Shown: positions 45,388 through 55,028 of the stretch, one piece after another | Layout: every line of letters begins with the position of its first letter | Position numbering within the stretch: the first letter of the stretch is position 1 | Source: Methanosarcina mazei S-6 | GTDB taxonomy: Archaea; Halobacteriota; Methanosarcinia; Methanosarcinales; Methanosarcinaceae | NCBI RefSeq assembly: GCF_000970205.1 | Contig: NZ_CP009512.1 | Location: 3,844,001 to 3,908,000 of the forward strand | DNA: 64,000 nt | Direction: 5' to 3' | Position numbers and translations under genes: made by a program | Notes under the pieces: generated by a model | Seen by the model: only the letters and a program-made list of their open reading frames with translations | What the model was told of the DNA's origin: nothing | The model's database searches: none

Positions 45388-46455
45388 ATGAATAAAAATA
45401 TATGTTTCATAGACGGGCTGGAGGGCATTCTGAAGTACAGGGACGTCGATATTAACGAACTGATCGACCTGCCCTATGACGCAGTTTCCTATCTGCTGAT
45501 TAAGGGAGAGCTCCCCGAAGAAAAGGAACTTGCCGAATACTCAGCCCGCCTGCATGCGGAACGAGGAATCAACAGGGAGGTTATGGACGTTATCCGCATG
45601 TGCAATTTAAATATCGACTCTATGGAAGCTCTTCTCACTGTCGTTTCTTTTATATCGCAATTTGATCCGGACCTGTATGATAATTCTCTAGAAGGAAATA
45701 TGAGAAAAGCCATAAGGTTAATTGCCGTGGTCCCAACTATTGTTGCTGCTTATTATAGAACGGCAAATGGAAAGGAACCTGTTCCCCCCGATCCTTCCCT
45801 TGCCCATGGAGCTAATTTTCTGTACATGATAAAAGGAAGCAAGCCAGACCCTCTGGAAGCTGAAGTCATGGAAAAGGACTTTATTCTCAGCGCTGAGCAT
45901 GAGCTAAATGCTTCAACTTTCTCCTCCAGGGTTACAGCTTCAACCATGTCCGACCTTTATTCTGCTGTTGTTTCCGGGCTCTGCACACTCAAAGGTCCTC
46001 TTCACGGAGGAGCAAGGTCAGAAGTTATGACCATGATTGAAACAATCGGCAGCCCTGAGAATGCCGAGAAATTTGTCCTTGAAAAAATCGAAAAGCGAGA
46101 GAAAATAATGGGCTTCGGGCATAGAGTCTACAAGACATATGACCCCAGGGGCACAATATTTAAGCAGCTTTCCAGGAGACTCGCTGAAGCTAAAGGCGAT
46201 ATGCACTGGTATGAGACAGCCGAAGCAATAGAGAATGCTGTTATACGCGAGCTTGTGGAAAAGAGGGGAAAACCGATTTATCCCAACATTGATTTTTATT
46301 CAGGAGTCATTTATAAATATATGGAAATCCCCCCTCAGCTTGCAACCTCAATCTTTGCAATAGGAAGAATCTCAGGCTGGATAGCTCATTGTTTTGATCA
46401 GTATGAAAAGAAAAAGATCATAAGGCCCAGGATCTTCATGCTGGATGAGTGTTAA
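45388..46455 (+). CDS. gltA: Citrate synthase
   Basis: A 355-aa citrate synthase of the short archaeal/Gram-positive type. It opens ICFIDGLEGILKYRDVDINE (typical lid-side N-terminus), has the active-site His region GPLHGGARSEV, GFGHRVYKTYDPRG for the second His and Arg ligands, and the Asp-bearing FYSGVIYKYM. It condenses oxaloacetate with acetyl-CoA, the first step to 2-oxoglutarate. Start ATG at 45388 has GAGGTAGAAA before it. A leader hairpin precedes the gene. Confidence 0.93.
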   Translation: MNKNICFIDGLEGILKYRDVDINELIDLPYDAVSYLLIKGELPEEKELAEYSARLHAERGINREVMDVIRMCNLNIDSMEALLTVVSFISQFDPDLYDNSLEGNMRKAIRLIAVVPTIVAAYYRTANGKEPVPPDPSLAHGANFLYMIKGSKPDPLEAEVMEKDFILSAEHELNASTFSSRVTASTMSDLYSAVVSGLCTLKGPLHGGARSEVMTMIETIGSPENAEKFVLEKIEKREKIMGFGHRVYKTYDPRGTIFKQLSRRLAEAKGDMHWYETAEAIENAVIRELVEKRGKPIYPNIDFYSGVIYKYMEIPPQLATSIFAIGRISGWIAHCFDQYEKKKIIRPRIFMLDEC

Positions 46456-46769
46456 GACCCTGAGAGAGCCCTGTTATGCCTGAAAACCGGCAGAAGTTAT
46501 CGAAATTGAAATAAGCTCATAGAGTCAGAATCCAGCATATAATATACAGGATCTGACAGACGAAACCGAAAACCAGAAATAAAACTGGTTTTCAGGCAAA
46601 ACAGATTTACTGGAAGAAATTGTCCAGAAGAACAGAATTTTCAGGATAGAAATATTCTTTATTATTCCAGTCCCAGTACAATTGATATCAATCAACCGAG
46701 CTGAAGCTTTTTTACCTGATATCAGATAATCTTTTTATCATCTGACAGCTTTCTGGTATTCAGATACCC
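46456..46769. other. Gap between citrate synthase and the UbiD-family gene
   Basis: About 310 bp, AT-rich, without a visible gene. TATTCTTTATTATTCC near 46650 and ATCTTTTTATC near 46729 are the only TATA-like stretches seen. No strong hairpin with a T-run was found. Confidence 0.5.
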
Positions 46770-48038
46770 ATGACTTATAGAGATTTTATAGGCCGGTTAA
46801 AAGAAAACGGGAAACTGGTCGAAATTCAGCAGCCCGTATCCCCCATATTTGAGGCTTCAAGAATTGCAAAAAAAACAAAAGGTCCGGTTCTTTTTCATAA
46901 TGTTTCGGGCTCAAAGGTTATTATGAACCTTCTCGGGTCAAGGGACGAGCTATCTTCCATGCTCGGGGTCCCCAAAGAGGAGATTATAAAGAAGCTGTCT
47001 GAAGTTTCTCCCGAAGGTGAGGTGAGGCTGGTCCCGGGATCTCCAACTCTCGAAGTAATTGAAAGCGAGGTTGACCTTACAAAACTTCCGATTCTTACGC
47101 ATTTTGAAAAGGATGGAGCCCCTTATATAACCGCAGGGATCGTTGTTTCCGAATATGAAGGCGTGATGAATGCTTCTATACACCGCCTTATGCTCGTGGG
47201 AAAAGATAAGCTTGCAGCCCGCCTTGTCCCCCCGAGACATACCTACCTCCTGCATAAAAAGGCTGCAGAAAAAGGAGAAACCCTACCTGTTGCGATTGTT
47301 CTGGGCTGCGACCCGACTATTATTTACGCAACTTCTACGAGAGTGCCTGCAGGAAAAGAATTCGAATATGCAGCTGCCCTGCGCGGGACTCCGGTAGAAG
47401 TGTTTGAGTGCTCAAACGGAATAAAAGTGCCGCATTCAGAGATCATTCTCGAAGGATATATTGACACGAAAGAAAGGGTTGACGAAGGACCATTTGTTGA
47501 TATTACAGGAACATATGATATGGTGAGGAAAGAACCTGTCATTCACATTACCAGGATCATCCATAGAAAAGACCCTATTTACCACGGAATTCTTCCGGCT
47601 GGCCCCGAACACCTTTTGATGATGGGTGTGCCGTATGAACCCAGGATATACAGGGCTGTGGGGGAAGTTACGACCGTTAAAAACGTGGTCTTAACGGAAG
47701 GGGGCTGCTGTTATCTCCACGCAGTCGTGCAGATAGAAAAACAGACCGAAGGAGATGCAAAAAACGCTATTATGGCTGCCTTTGCCGCCCATACAAGCCT
47801 GAAACATGTTGTGGTTGTGGACGAGGACATAAACATCTTTGACCCGAATGATGTCGAGTTTGCAATTGCTACAAGGGTAAAAGGGGATATGGATATCCTG
47901 ACCATTACCAATGTCCGCGGAAGTTCCCTTGATCCGAGAGGGGCCTCTGATGGCACTACTACAAAAGTGGGAATTGACGCTACAAAAGTCCTTATTGAAA
48001 AAGAAAACTTTGAAAGGGCAATAATTCCGGAAGAATAA
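46770..48038 (+). CDS. UbiD-family decarboxylase, likely anhydromevalonate phosphate decarboxylase
   Basis: A 422-aa protein of the prenyl-FMN-dependent UbiD family: YRDFIGRLKENGKLVEI start, metal and cofactor segment NASIHRLML, then HSEIILEG and VDITGTYDMV. Archaea of this group use such an enzyme to decarboxylate trans-anhydromevalonate 5-phosphate to isopentenyl phosphate (work in Methanosarcina mazei and Aeropyrum is known to me). The following two genes are the AcnX-type phosphomevalonate dehydratase, which makes its substrate, and this context makes the assignment strong. A UbiX prenyl-FMN synthase was not seen in the window. Confidence 0.85.
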   Translation: MTYRDFIGRLKENGKLVEIQQPVSPIFEASRIAKKTKGPVLFHNVSGSKVIMNLLGSRDELSSMLGVPKEEIIKKLSEVSPEGEVRLVPGSPTLEVIESEVDLTKLPILTHFEKDGAPYITAGIVVSEYEGVMNASIHRLMLVGKDKLAARLVPPRHTYLLHKKAAEKGETLPVAIVLGCDPTIIYATSTRVPAGKEFEYAAALRGTPVEVFECSNGIKVPHSEIILEGYIDTKERVDEGPFVDITGTYDMVRKEPVIHITRIIHRKDPIYHGILPAGPEHLLMMGVPYEPRIYRAVGEVTTVKNVVLTEGGCCYLHAVVQIEKQTEGDAKNAIMAAFAAHTSLKHVVVVDEDINIFDPNDVEFAIATRVKGDMDILTITNVRGSSLDPRGASDGTTTKVGIDATKVLIEKENFERAIIPEE

Positions 48039-48256
48039 CTGATCAGCAACTTTAAGCGGGTAAGGCAGAAAAATCCGAAAAATGGATTTAAAGTGTTAAA
48101 TATCTGCCCGACCTGAAGCTTTATTATCAGCTTGCTGTTCCGTACTTACATTAATATTTATAACAGCCATATTTACAACGGCCGCATATGCTGCGAAAAG
48201 CTGTACCGGTATTCTGCACCTGCATTTATTACCTCGCAGTTAAAGAGTGAATTTTC

Positions 48257-49453
48257 ATGTATCTAACAAAAGAAGAAGAACAAATCCTGAACGGAGAAGC
48301 CGGAGAAACTCTCAGGCAGGCAATTCAGATCCTTGTAGCTCTTGGAGACATCTACGGAGCGGACAGGTTGATCCCTATCAAAAGCGCCCAGATTGCAGGT
48401 GTTTCCTATAAGACAATAGGAGATGCCGGGCTTGAGTGGATTTCCGACCTTGAGGGACAGGTAAAGGTTCCTGCAATCCTTAACCCTGCAGGAATGGATC
48501 TTGAAGACTGGGAGAGGCTGAGAATCTCTCCAGAATTTGCAGAAAAACAGAAAGAAATTGTTCAGGCTTATAAAAAACTCGGGATTCGCTGCGAATGTAC
48601 CTGCACTCCCTATACTCTTGAAGGATTTTCAGTTAGCTATGGGGACCACCTTGCATGGAGTGAGTCCTCAGCCATTTCTTATGCAAACTCCGTGATCGGA
48701 GCCAGGACAAATAGAGAGGGAGGCCCGTCAGCCCTTTCGGCAGCACTTCTCGGGAAAACTGCAAACTACGGGTTCCACCTGGATAAAAACCGCGTGCCTG
48801 AGGTCTCTGTCAGTGTGGAGTGCTCACTTAAAGAATCGGATTACGGAGCACTTGGGTATGTTGCAGGGAAACTCATTGGGAACAGAGTGCCTATTTTTCA
48901 ATTAAGGAGTAAACCGGAAAAGGATGAATTGAAATCCCTTGGGGCTGCAATGGCGGCTTCAGGAGCAGTGGCACTTTACCATGTAAAAGGAGTAACACCC
49001 GAAGCCTGCAGAATGGATTTTGAAGAGCCTGAGGAAAAAATAATAATTGAGAGAAGCCAGCTGGATGAAGTTTATGAGAGCAAAGGCAAAGAACCCGAAC
49101 TGATTACTATTGGATGCCCTCACTGCTCTGCGGCCGAACTTAAGAAGGCGGCTGAATTATTGAAAGGAAAAACAGTCTCAAAGGAGACCTGGATTTTTAC
49201 CTCAAGGGAACTTGCAGAAAGATATCCTGAGTATATAAGGACCATTGAAGAAAGCGGAGCTAAGGTTGTATGCGATACCTGCATGGTAGTCTCCCCTGCA
49301 ACTAACAGTTATTCCTGCGTGATGGTAAATTCGGGAAAAGCCTTTGCTTATGTGCCGGGGATGTGCGGAGCTCAGAGCGTATACGGGAATATGGAAGCCT
49401 GTATCAATAAGGCGACTGGCGGGAAAGAGAGAAAGGCAGGTGATTCCCATTAA
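48257..49453 (+). CDS. Phosphomevalonate dehydratase large subunit (aconitase X)
   Basis: A 398-aa protein of the AcnX family, DUF521: it begins MYLTKEEEQILNGEAGETLR, and has Cys-bearing segments CECTCTPYT, TIGCPHCSAAE and CDTCMVVSP that should supply the Fe-S ligands. The small subunit is encoded next with an overlap of 14 bases. The enzyme dehydrates (R)-5-phosphomevalonate to trans-anhydromevalonate 5-phosphate, a step of the archaeal mevalonate pathway for isoprenoid membrane lipids. A cis-3-hydroxyproline dehydratase function is the other known role of AcnX but the UbiD neighbour argues against it. Confidence 0.9.
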   Translation: MYLTKEEEQILNGEAGETLRQAIQILVALGDIYGADRLIPIKSAQIAGVSYKTIGDAGLEWISDLEGQVKVPAILNPAGMDLEDWERLRISPEFAEKQKEIVQAYKKLGIRCECTCTPYTLEGFSVSYGDHLAWSESSAISYANSVIGARTNREGGPSALSAALLGKTANYGFHLDKNRVPEVSVSVECSLKESDYGALGYVAGKLIGNRVPIFQLRSKPEKDELKSLGAAMAASGAVALYHVKGVTPEACRMDFEEPEEKIIIERSQLDEVYESKGKEPELITIGCPHCSAAELKKAAELLKGKTVSKETWIFTSRELAERYPEYIRTIEESGAKVVCDTCMVVSPATNSYSCVMVNSGKAFAYVPGMCGAQSVYGNMEACINKATGGKERKAGDSH

Positions 49454-49874
49454 ATTCAAAGGCAGAACAATTTCAAGGGGATGCGCAGAAGGGGAGGTTT
49501 TGATTTCAAGGGACCCGATCTCCTTTCTGGGAAGTGTGGATCCCAGAACCGGGATTGTTGTTGAGGAAAAACACTCTCTGGCAGGAAAATCAATAAAAGG
49601 TAAGGTTCTTGTTTTCCCTCATGGGAAAGGCTCTACTGTTGGGTCCTATGTGATGTACCAGCTTAAAAAAAATGAGGCAGCTCCTGCGGCAATCATCAAT
49701 CTGGAAACCGAACCTATCGTAGCAGTAGGAGCAATTATATCCGAGATCCCGCTCGTTGATATGCTGGAAAAGGACCCTTACGAGTTTTTAAAGGACGGAG
49801 ACACTGTCCTGGTAAACGGCAGTGAAGGATATATTGAGCTGCTCAAACAGGGCGAAGGGCAGGCAAAAAAATGA
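49440..49874 (+). CDS. Phosphomevalonate dehydratase small subunit (swivel domain)
   Basis: A 144-aa DUF126-type swivel domain beginning with IPIKFKGRTISRGCAEGEVL and holding the conserved FPHGKGSTVGSYVMYQL with the catalytic Ser. The start is taken as GTG at 49440, preceded by AAAGGCAG, since this matches the usual N-terminus; the frame is open further upstream only inside the large-subunit gene. It ends before a 165-bp gap to the site-2 protease gene. Confidence 0.88.
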   Translation: MIPIKFKGRTISRGCAEGEVLISRDPISFLGSVDPRTGIVVEEKHSLAGKSIKGKVLVFPHGKGSTVGSYVMYQLKKNEAAPAAIINLETEPIVAVGAIISEIPLVDMLEKDPYEFLKDGDTVLVNGSEGYIELLKQGEGQAKK

Positions 49875-50039
49875 GAGATTTAAATTTGTAAACCTGATTG
49901 ATATGCCGCTTAAAGCTTAAAGGATGAGATTATATTGACAAAGGTATGAAATGCCTTAAAAATCCGTAAAACGCAAAAAGGGATTAAAAACATCCGAATT
50001 AAAAGATGTAAATAAAATTATAAAACCTGAAAGGCTAAT

Positions 50040-51203
50040 TTGAAAGCTAAAAAAACCTCAAGCCTTAAAGACGTGAATCCTAAAATGAAACCGGAAATAG
50101 AAGATCAGAGAAATGGTCGCGGTAAGTCCGAAGTTGAAGAGTCGATTTCACGCATATATCCTTTCATAAGCAGGGTATTTGATGTATATGAAATCCAGAA
50201 ATCCGGAGATATCCTTTATTTCTTTGGTACGCCTAAAGTGGATACTGAAAATGTAATGGGAGAGCTCTGGGCTCCCCTTGAACAGCGTGGTTTTGGGGGC
50301 ACCCTGAAATACGAACTTGGAGAGCATGTTATTATTGTTGCTCCCGTAAAAAAGTCAGAGGAAAAAATCTGGATAAACCTTGCACTTTTCATGGCGACGG
50401 GGTTCACAACCATGATCTGTGGAGCCTGGATGTTCGGAGTCAACCTCACAAGTGACCCCATTCAGGTCTTCCGGGGTTTGCCGTTCACACTTGCAATACT
50501 GGCTGTACTCGGCTCACATGAAATGGCGCATTATGCAATGGCCAGATACCATGGAATGAAAACTTCCCTTCCGTATTTTATCCCTTTTCCGACTTTCATA
50601 GGCACAATGGGGGCGGTAATCCGTTACAAAGGACCTATCCCTGACAGGAAAGCTCTATTTGACGTGGGAGTTGCGGGACCTCTGGTAGGACTTTTTGTCT
50701 CTATTGCAGTCACCATAATAGGGTTGAACCTTGATGTCCCTGAAATCAATCCCCTGCCCGATTCCCTGATGTTTGAGATTGGTCTCCCACCCCTTTTTGT
50801 GATGATCCAGAAAGTTGTCGGAGTTACAGGAAGTAACCTTCACCCTGTGGCTTTTGCAGGCTGGGTAGGGATGTTTGTGACCCTTCTGAATCTCCTGCCT
50901 GCAGGGCAGCTTGACGGAGGGCACGTACTCAGGGCAATGCTTGGAAAAAAGGCGGACCGGGTATCTTCCATGATGCCGCGTATCCTTTTCCTCATAGGTT
51001 TTTACGTAATCTACTGGCTTAAAGGAGACGGCTTTATATGGATATTCTGGGCTCTCTTCCTCTGGGCTTTCGCAGCAGCCGGGCATCCGTCCCCTCTTCA
51101 CGATAAAGTGAAACTGGATAGAAAGCGCATCCTTATAGGGATACTTACTTTTATACTTGGCCTGCTTTGCTTCACTCTAATCCCTTTCAAGCCCATAACC
51201 TGA
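50040..51203 (+). CDS. Site-2 protease family membrane metallopeptidase (M50)
   Basis: A 387-aa protein with a soluble N-terminal part of about 110 residues and then six or so membrane helices. The zinc motif HEMAH lies near residue 160 and the third ligand in LLPAGQLDGGHVLRAML. IPFPTFIGTMGAVIRYKGP is conserved in this group. Such proteases cut within the membrane, often to release regulators; its target is unknown. The start is TTG at 50040 with AAAGG before it; an ATG at 50085 is an alternative without a ribosome site. Confidence 0.85.
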   Translation: MKAKKTSSLKDVNPKMKPEIEDQRNGRGKSEVEESISRIYPFISRVFDVYEIQKSGDILYFFGTPKVDTENVMGELWAPLEQRGFGGTLKYELGEHVIIVAPVKKSEEKIWINLALFMATGFTTMICGAWMFGVNLTSDPIQVFRGLPFTLAILAVLGSHEMAHYAMARYHGMKTSLPYFIPFPTFIGTMGAVIRYKGPIPDRKALFDVGVAGPLVGLFVSIAVTIIGLNLDVPEINPLPDSLMFEIGLPPLFVMIQKVVGVTGSNLHPVAFAGWVGMFVTLLNLLPAGQLDGGHVLRAMLGKKADRVSSMMPRILFLIGFYVIYWLKGDGFIWIFWALFLWAFAAAGHPSPLHDKVKLDRKRILIGILTFILGLLCFTLIPFKPIT

Positions 51204-51268
51204 AAATAGAACAAAATCTGAAGCTTGCCAGGACCTGAAAAAGAACCTGAGAGAGGAAAAAAACAACA

Positions 51269-52393
51269 ATGGAAGTGAATTTTCGATACAGCAAAAAGAA
51301 TTCCTACAGCTTTGCGGTACTTTCACCTGTGCTTCCTGAAGCGGGATTTACGGACAGTCCCGTTGACGGGATAATGATCTATAGTTTTACCACACGACAA
51401 GCAGCAAAAGTATTCAAAGAAGTAGAAAACGCAGGCAAGGACTCGATCTTCATCGCGGGAGGGCCTCACCCTTCCGGGTGTCCGGAGGAGACGCTAAAAT
51501 ATTTCGATTACGTGGTAATTGGAGAAGGCGAGGAAACTCTTCCGGAACTTGTAAGGGTCCTGCAGAAGAAAGGAGATCCCGGAGAGGTAAGAGGAATCGC
51601 TTACAAAAACCCGGATACCGGCAGAATAACCCTGACTCCTGAAAGGCCGCATGTGAATCTGGACTCGTATCCCTGCTTTAATCCGAAGAAGCTCCGAGCC
51701 CCCATTGAAATAAGCCGCGGATGTCCCTGGGGCTGCAAGTACTGCCAGACTCCAAGACTTTTTGGGAGGGAAGTCAGGCACAGGAGCATTGATTCCATCC
51801 TGAAGAATGCACAGCACTATAACGACCTCCGCTTCATAGCTTCAAATGCTTTCGCTTATGGGAGTGATGGAATTCACCCCAGGTTCGATAAGGTAGAAAA
51901 ACTGCTCTCTGCGCTTCACAAACTGCCCGATAAAAAAATCTTTTTCGGGACTTTCCCTTCCGAGGTCCGTCCCGAGTTCGTGACCGAAGAATCTGTAGAG
52001 CTTGTAAGGAAATACTGCGCAAACGACAGCCTCAGCCTTGGAGCCCAATCCGGCAGCGACAGAATCCTTAAAGAGATAAGAAGAGGTCATACGGTTGAAG
52101 ACAGCATTTCCGCTGTAGAGTGCTGCCTTGAACATGACATTATGCCTGCAGTTGATTTTATCTTCGGGCTTCCGACAGAAACCGAAGAAGACCAGGAAAA
52201 AAGCCTTGAACTCGTGCGCTGGATCTGCGAAAAAGGCGGGACTGTCAGGGCACATTATATGACCCCACTTCCGGGAACTCCATACGCATCATCAGTGCCA
52301 TCAGATGTCAGCGACCGTGTAAGGAGAGAGCTTGGAAAACTTGCCCTTGGGGGAAAATTAACAGGTTACTGGGAAAAACATAGAAAAGTTTAA
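51269..52393 (+). CDS. B12-binding domain / radical SAM protein
   Basis: A 374-aa protein with an N-terminal cobalamin-binding-like domain (FSYDGI-type: GIMIYSFTTRQAAKVFKEV, IAGGPHPSG, YVVIGEGEETLPELV) and a radical SAM domain whose cluster motif is RGCPWGCKYCQ (C-x3-C-x2-C) near residue 151. It resembles the MJ_1487-type family (TIGR04013) found in methanogens, whose reaction is unknown. The gene follows the site-2 protease by 65 bp on the same strand. Confidence 0.88.
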   Translation: MEVNFRYSKKNSYSFAVLSPVLPEAGFTDSPVDGIMIYSFTTRQAAKVFKEVENAGKDSIFIAGGPHPSGCPEETLKYFDYVVIGEGEETLPELVRVLQKKGDPGEVRGIAYKNPDTGRITLTPERPHVNLDSYPCFNPKKLRAPIEISRGCPWGCKYCQTPRLFGREVRHRSIDSILKNAQHYNDLRFIASNAFAYGSDGIHPRFDKVEKLLSALHKLPDKKIFFGTFPSEVRPEFVTEESVELVRKYCANDSLSLGAQSGSDRILKEIRRGHTVEDSISAVECCLEHDIMPAVDFIFGLPTETEEDQEKSLELVRWICEKGGTVRAHYMTPLPGTPYASSVPSDVSDRVRRELGKLALGGKLTGYWEKHRKV

Positions 52394-52409
52394 ACGTAAG
52401 TTTAGAAGA

Positions 52410-52545
52410 GAAGTAAAAAGGAAAGTAAAAGAAGTAAAAAGAGTGAAAACGGGAATAAAAAGGAAAGTAAAAAGAAAAGTAAAAAGAAAAGTAAAAAGAA
52501 AAGTAAAAAGAAAAGTAAAAAGAAAAGTAAAAACGGAAGTAAAAA
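52410..52545. repeat. Tandem A-rich 11-bp repeat
   Basis: Units close to AAGTAAAAAGA repeat about ten times, with variation in the first part and near identity in 52462-52530. It directly follows the radical SAM gene. Confidence 0.8.
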
Positions 52546-53254
52546 AGATTAAGGAAAGCCGGTGAATAATTTCCGCACCTGCTTTTTAAGCCTTAATCTT
52601 GCTTTTTGGCCCAGGTCTGTTTTTAAATTAACGGCATAAGGAGACCTTCATTTTATCCTGTTACTTCACCTCTCTATTACTTTGATTAATTGGAATTTTT
52701 AATTCCAATAGATAACGTTTTCAATTATATCTTGAATTCAGGTTTAATTGCCTGTTTCTAAAATATGTGCACTGATTTCTCAGCCTTGATGGCTTGATAG
52801 GTTCAAAGGATGTTGTTAATCTCGTACCAGGTCTATTTCTAACACTTATATGTGATTCATTTCTAACGCTTATGCAATTCTGTCCTGTGTGCTATTTTTT
52901 ATCAGGCGTTTCGAGCCATTAACTATTATTTTGCTATCAGGAGCTGTATGTTTTTCTGATAAGGAGGCTCAATTACTGACTGGTTTAACTCGGGAGTATT
53001 TCCTGTTTTTCTTCCAGATAATAAGAAAGACTTCAATCTATTTATAATTTATTGTTACTTATTTTAAGTTAGTTCATAATAAATGTTAATTTAGGGAGAT
53101 AAAAAATGTGGCTAAACAAATAAAGGAGGTTTTTCAGGAAAACAGATTCCAGAATCAGTCCAGAAAAAAATGTTTATTCTAAAAAAGAGCAAAACCCTAT
53201 CAATAACCCATAGCAGCTGATTAGTTGTTACCTTCAGCTTCAGCCTTAAGAAAA

Positions 53255-53334
53255 TTTGTTGAATTGAAGATTTGTTGAATTGAGGATTTATTGAATCGAA
53301 GATTTATTGAATTGAAGATTTGTTGAATTGAGGA
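53255..53334. repeat. Five tandem 16-bp repeats
   Basis: Unit TTTGTTGAATTGAAGA occurs five times with small changes (TTTATTGAATCGAAGA, GAGGA endings). The array lies next to the terminator of the mutase gene. Confidence 0.85.
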
Positions 53335-53341
53335 TTTAAAA

Positions 53342-53378
53342 TTAAAAAAGAAAGTAAGGCTCAAAAGAGTTTGAGCCT
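53342..53378 (-). terminator. Hairpin terminator of the phosphohexomutase gene
   Basis: AGGCTCAAA (53357-53365) and TTTGAGCCT (53370-53378) form a perfect 9-bp stem with the loop AGAG. On the minus strand TACTTTCTTTTTTAAT follows. It lies 13 bp after the stop codon of the gene at 53392. Confidence 0.8.
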
Positions 53379-53391
53379 CATTAAGGCAATT

Positions 53392-54738
53392 TCAGGCTTT
53401 TTCTGCCCTTAAAACCGTTTCCAAACCCTGGTTCATTAATTCCTCTGCTCTGTCCTGCTTTTTCGCTTCGGCAAATATCCGGAAAATTGGCTCTGTACCT
53501 GAAGGACGTATAAGGACCCATCCGTCATCGTACCAGATTTTGACTCCGTCAATAGTATCTGTTTTAAGGCCCATGCTTGAGGTCTCATATCTGATTCTTC
53601 CCATAGTGCCCACAATATCCCTGGAAGGAGTCTTGGTTTTTGCATTGAAATATACAGGCACGCTTTTAGTTAAATCGGAAAGCTTCTTTCCACTGGCAAG
53701 GATTTCAAGGATTTTTGCACATGCCATAGCTCCGTCCCGGCAGTACTGATGTTTGGGGAAGATAAGACCTCCATTGCCCTCGCCGCCAAAAACAGCGCCT
53801 GTTTCCATCATTTTTCTGGCTACATTTATTGAACCCACAGCAGTCCAGTAAAGTTCAACCCCTGCTTCCTTTGTGACATCAGCCATGCGCTGGGAAGAGC
53901 TTACCGGAGTGACCACAGGCCCTTTTTCAAGCTCAAGCATGTATTTCGTCATCATTGCAAGCAGGACTTCCTCATTTACGAACTCCCCGTTCTCGTCCAT
54001 GAAGACTATTCTGTCTGCGTCCCCGTCATGAGCTGCCCCAAAAGCTGCCCCTGTCTTTTTAACGAGAGCTGAGAGCTCTGTCAGGGCATCAGGAGTAGGC
54101 TCCGGGTTTCTCCAGGGGAAAGTCCCGTCAGGCTGGGCCCCGAGAGTAAGGACTTCACACCCCAGTTCCCTGAGCAGGAAGGGAAGGGTAAGGGAACCTG
54201 CCCCGCAGCCGGTATCAACCACTACCTTAAACCTCCGGCTCCTGATAGCTTCGACATTAACCGCGCGTACGATATTTTTTATGTAATAATCATTAACCGA
54301 CGGATCGAATCTGAAACTTCCGGTTTTGTCCCATGAAACAATCGAGAATTTGCCTGAAAAATAGATTTTTTCGATTTCCCTTTCCCCATCCCTCGGGAAT
54401 TCCGAGCCGTCTCCTGCAATCAGCTTAATTCCATTATATTCCCTCGGGTTGTGGGATGCAGTGATAACGATCCCGGCATCGGCATAGTCGCGCACGTAGT
54501 ATTGAATAGAAGGAGTAGGGACGGTCCCCACATCAATTACGCTCAGGCCTGTTGCAAGAGCTCCGGCAATTGCTGCGGATTTCAGCATCTGGCCCGAAAT
54601 CCTGGTATCGCAGCCTATTGCAACCGTACCTTTTGAGCCCATGTACGTGCCAAGGCTTTTAGCCACATTGACCGCCAGTTCAGGCGTTATAAATTCGTTG
54701 GCGATACCGCGCACACCATTGGTTCCGAATAATTCCAT
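53392..54738 (-). CDS. glmM: Phosphoglucosamine/phosphohexomutase
   Basis: A 448-aa alpha-D-phosphohexomutase: FGTNGVRG start, active Ser95 in ITASHNP, metal loop DGDADR, sugar loop GEGNGG and phosphate-binding RPSGTEP. The GlmM-type N-terminus and the length suggest phosphoglucosamine mutase, needed for UDP-GlcNAc in glycan synthesis, but phosphomannomutase activity is also possible for archaeal members. The ATG at 54738 follows GGAGATCTTAA. Confidence 0.85.
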   Translation of the reverse strand: MELFGTNGVRGIANEFITPELAVNVAKSLGTYMGSKGTVAIGCDTRISGQMLKSAAIAGALATGLSVIDVGTVPTPSIQYYVRDYADAGIVITASHNPREYNGIKLIAGDGSEFPRDGEREIEKIYFSGKFSIVSWDKTGSFRFDPSVNDYYIKNIVRAVNVEAIRSRRFKVVVDTGCGAGSLTLPFLLRELGCEVLTLGAQPDGTFPWRNPEPTPDALTELSALVKKTGAAFGAAHDGDADRIVFMDENGEFVNEEVLLAMMTKYMLELEKGPVVTPVSSSQRMADVTKEAGVELYWTAVGSINVARKMMETGAVFGGEGNGGLIFPKHQYCRDGAMACAKILEILASGKKLSDLTKSVPVYFNAKTKTPSRDIVGTMGRIRYETSSMGLKTDTIDGVKIWYDDGWVLIRPSGTEPIFRIFAEAKKQDRAEELMNQGLETVLRAEKA

Positions 54739-55028
54739 TTAAGATCTCCATCTTGTCATTTGCGTCAAAATTATACTATTATAAGGAAATTAGGTTCTAA
54801 TTAGATTTATTATTATAACCAGAGCCCTGATAGAAAAACAAAGTTTCGGTACAGAAGGTCAATTTACCTATAAACTGAAGAGAGCAACTTTCGGAATAAA
54901 TCATTTCAGGTTACAGCCGGAAAACCCCTCGATTAAATTCACCCATATTCTTTTACTCAGAATGCCGCGGAGCACCTGACTATAAGGCTGGAAAATACAT
55001 ATATCTTATTAGCTGAAACTCGTTATTA

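Larger units (their letters stand above)
52394..53391. other. 1-kb gap with two repeat arrays
   Basis: No supported gene. It starts with an A-rich array (52410-52545) and ends with 16-bp repeats and the terminator of the mutase gene. Between them the plus strand is T-rich, with a perfect 9-bp hairpin ATTGGAATT-TTT-AATTCCAAT (52689-52709). AGGGAG at about 53095 precedes a five-codon frame (ATG TGG CTA AAC AAA TAA), which I regard as chance. Confidence 0.5.

Noticed and set aside
53095-53125. Five-codon leader-like frame after AGGGAG
   Set aside because: Very short, no adjacent gene on that strand and no attenuator-like structure, so chance is the simplest explanation.
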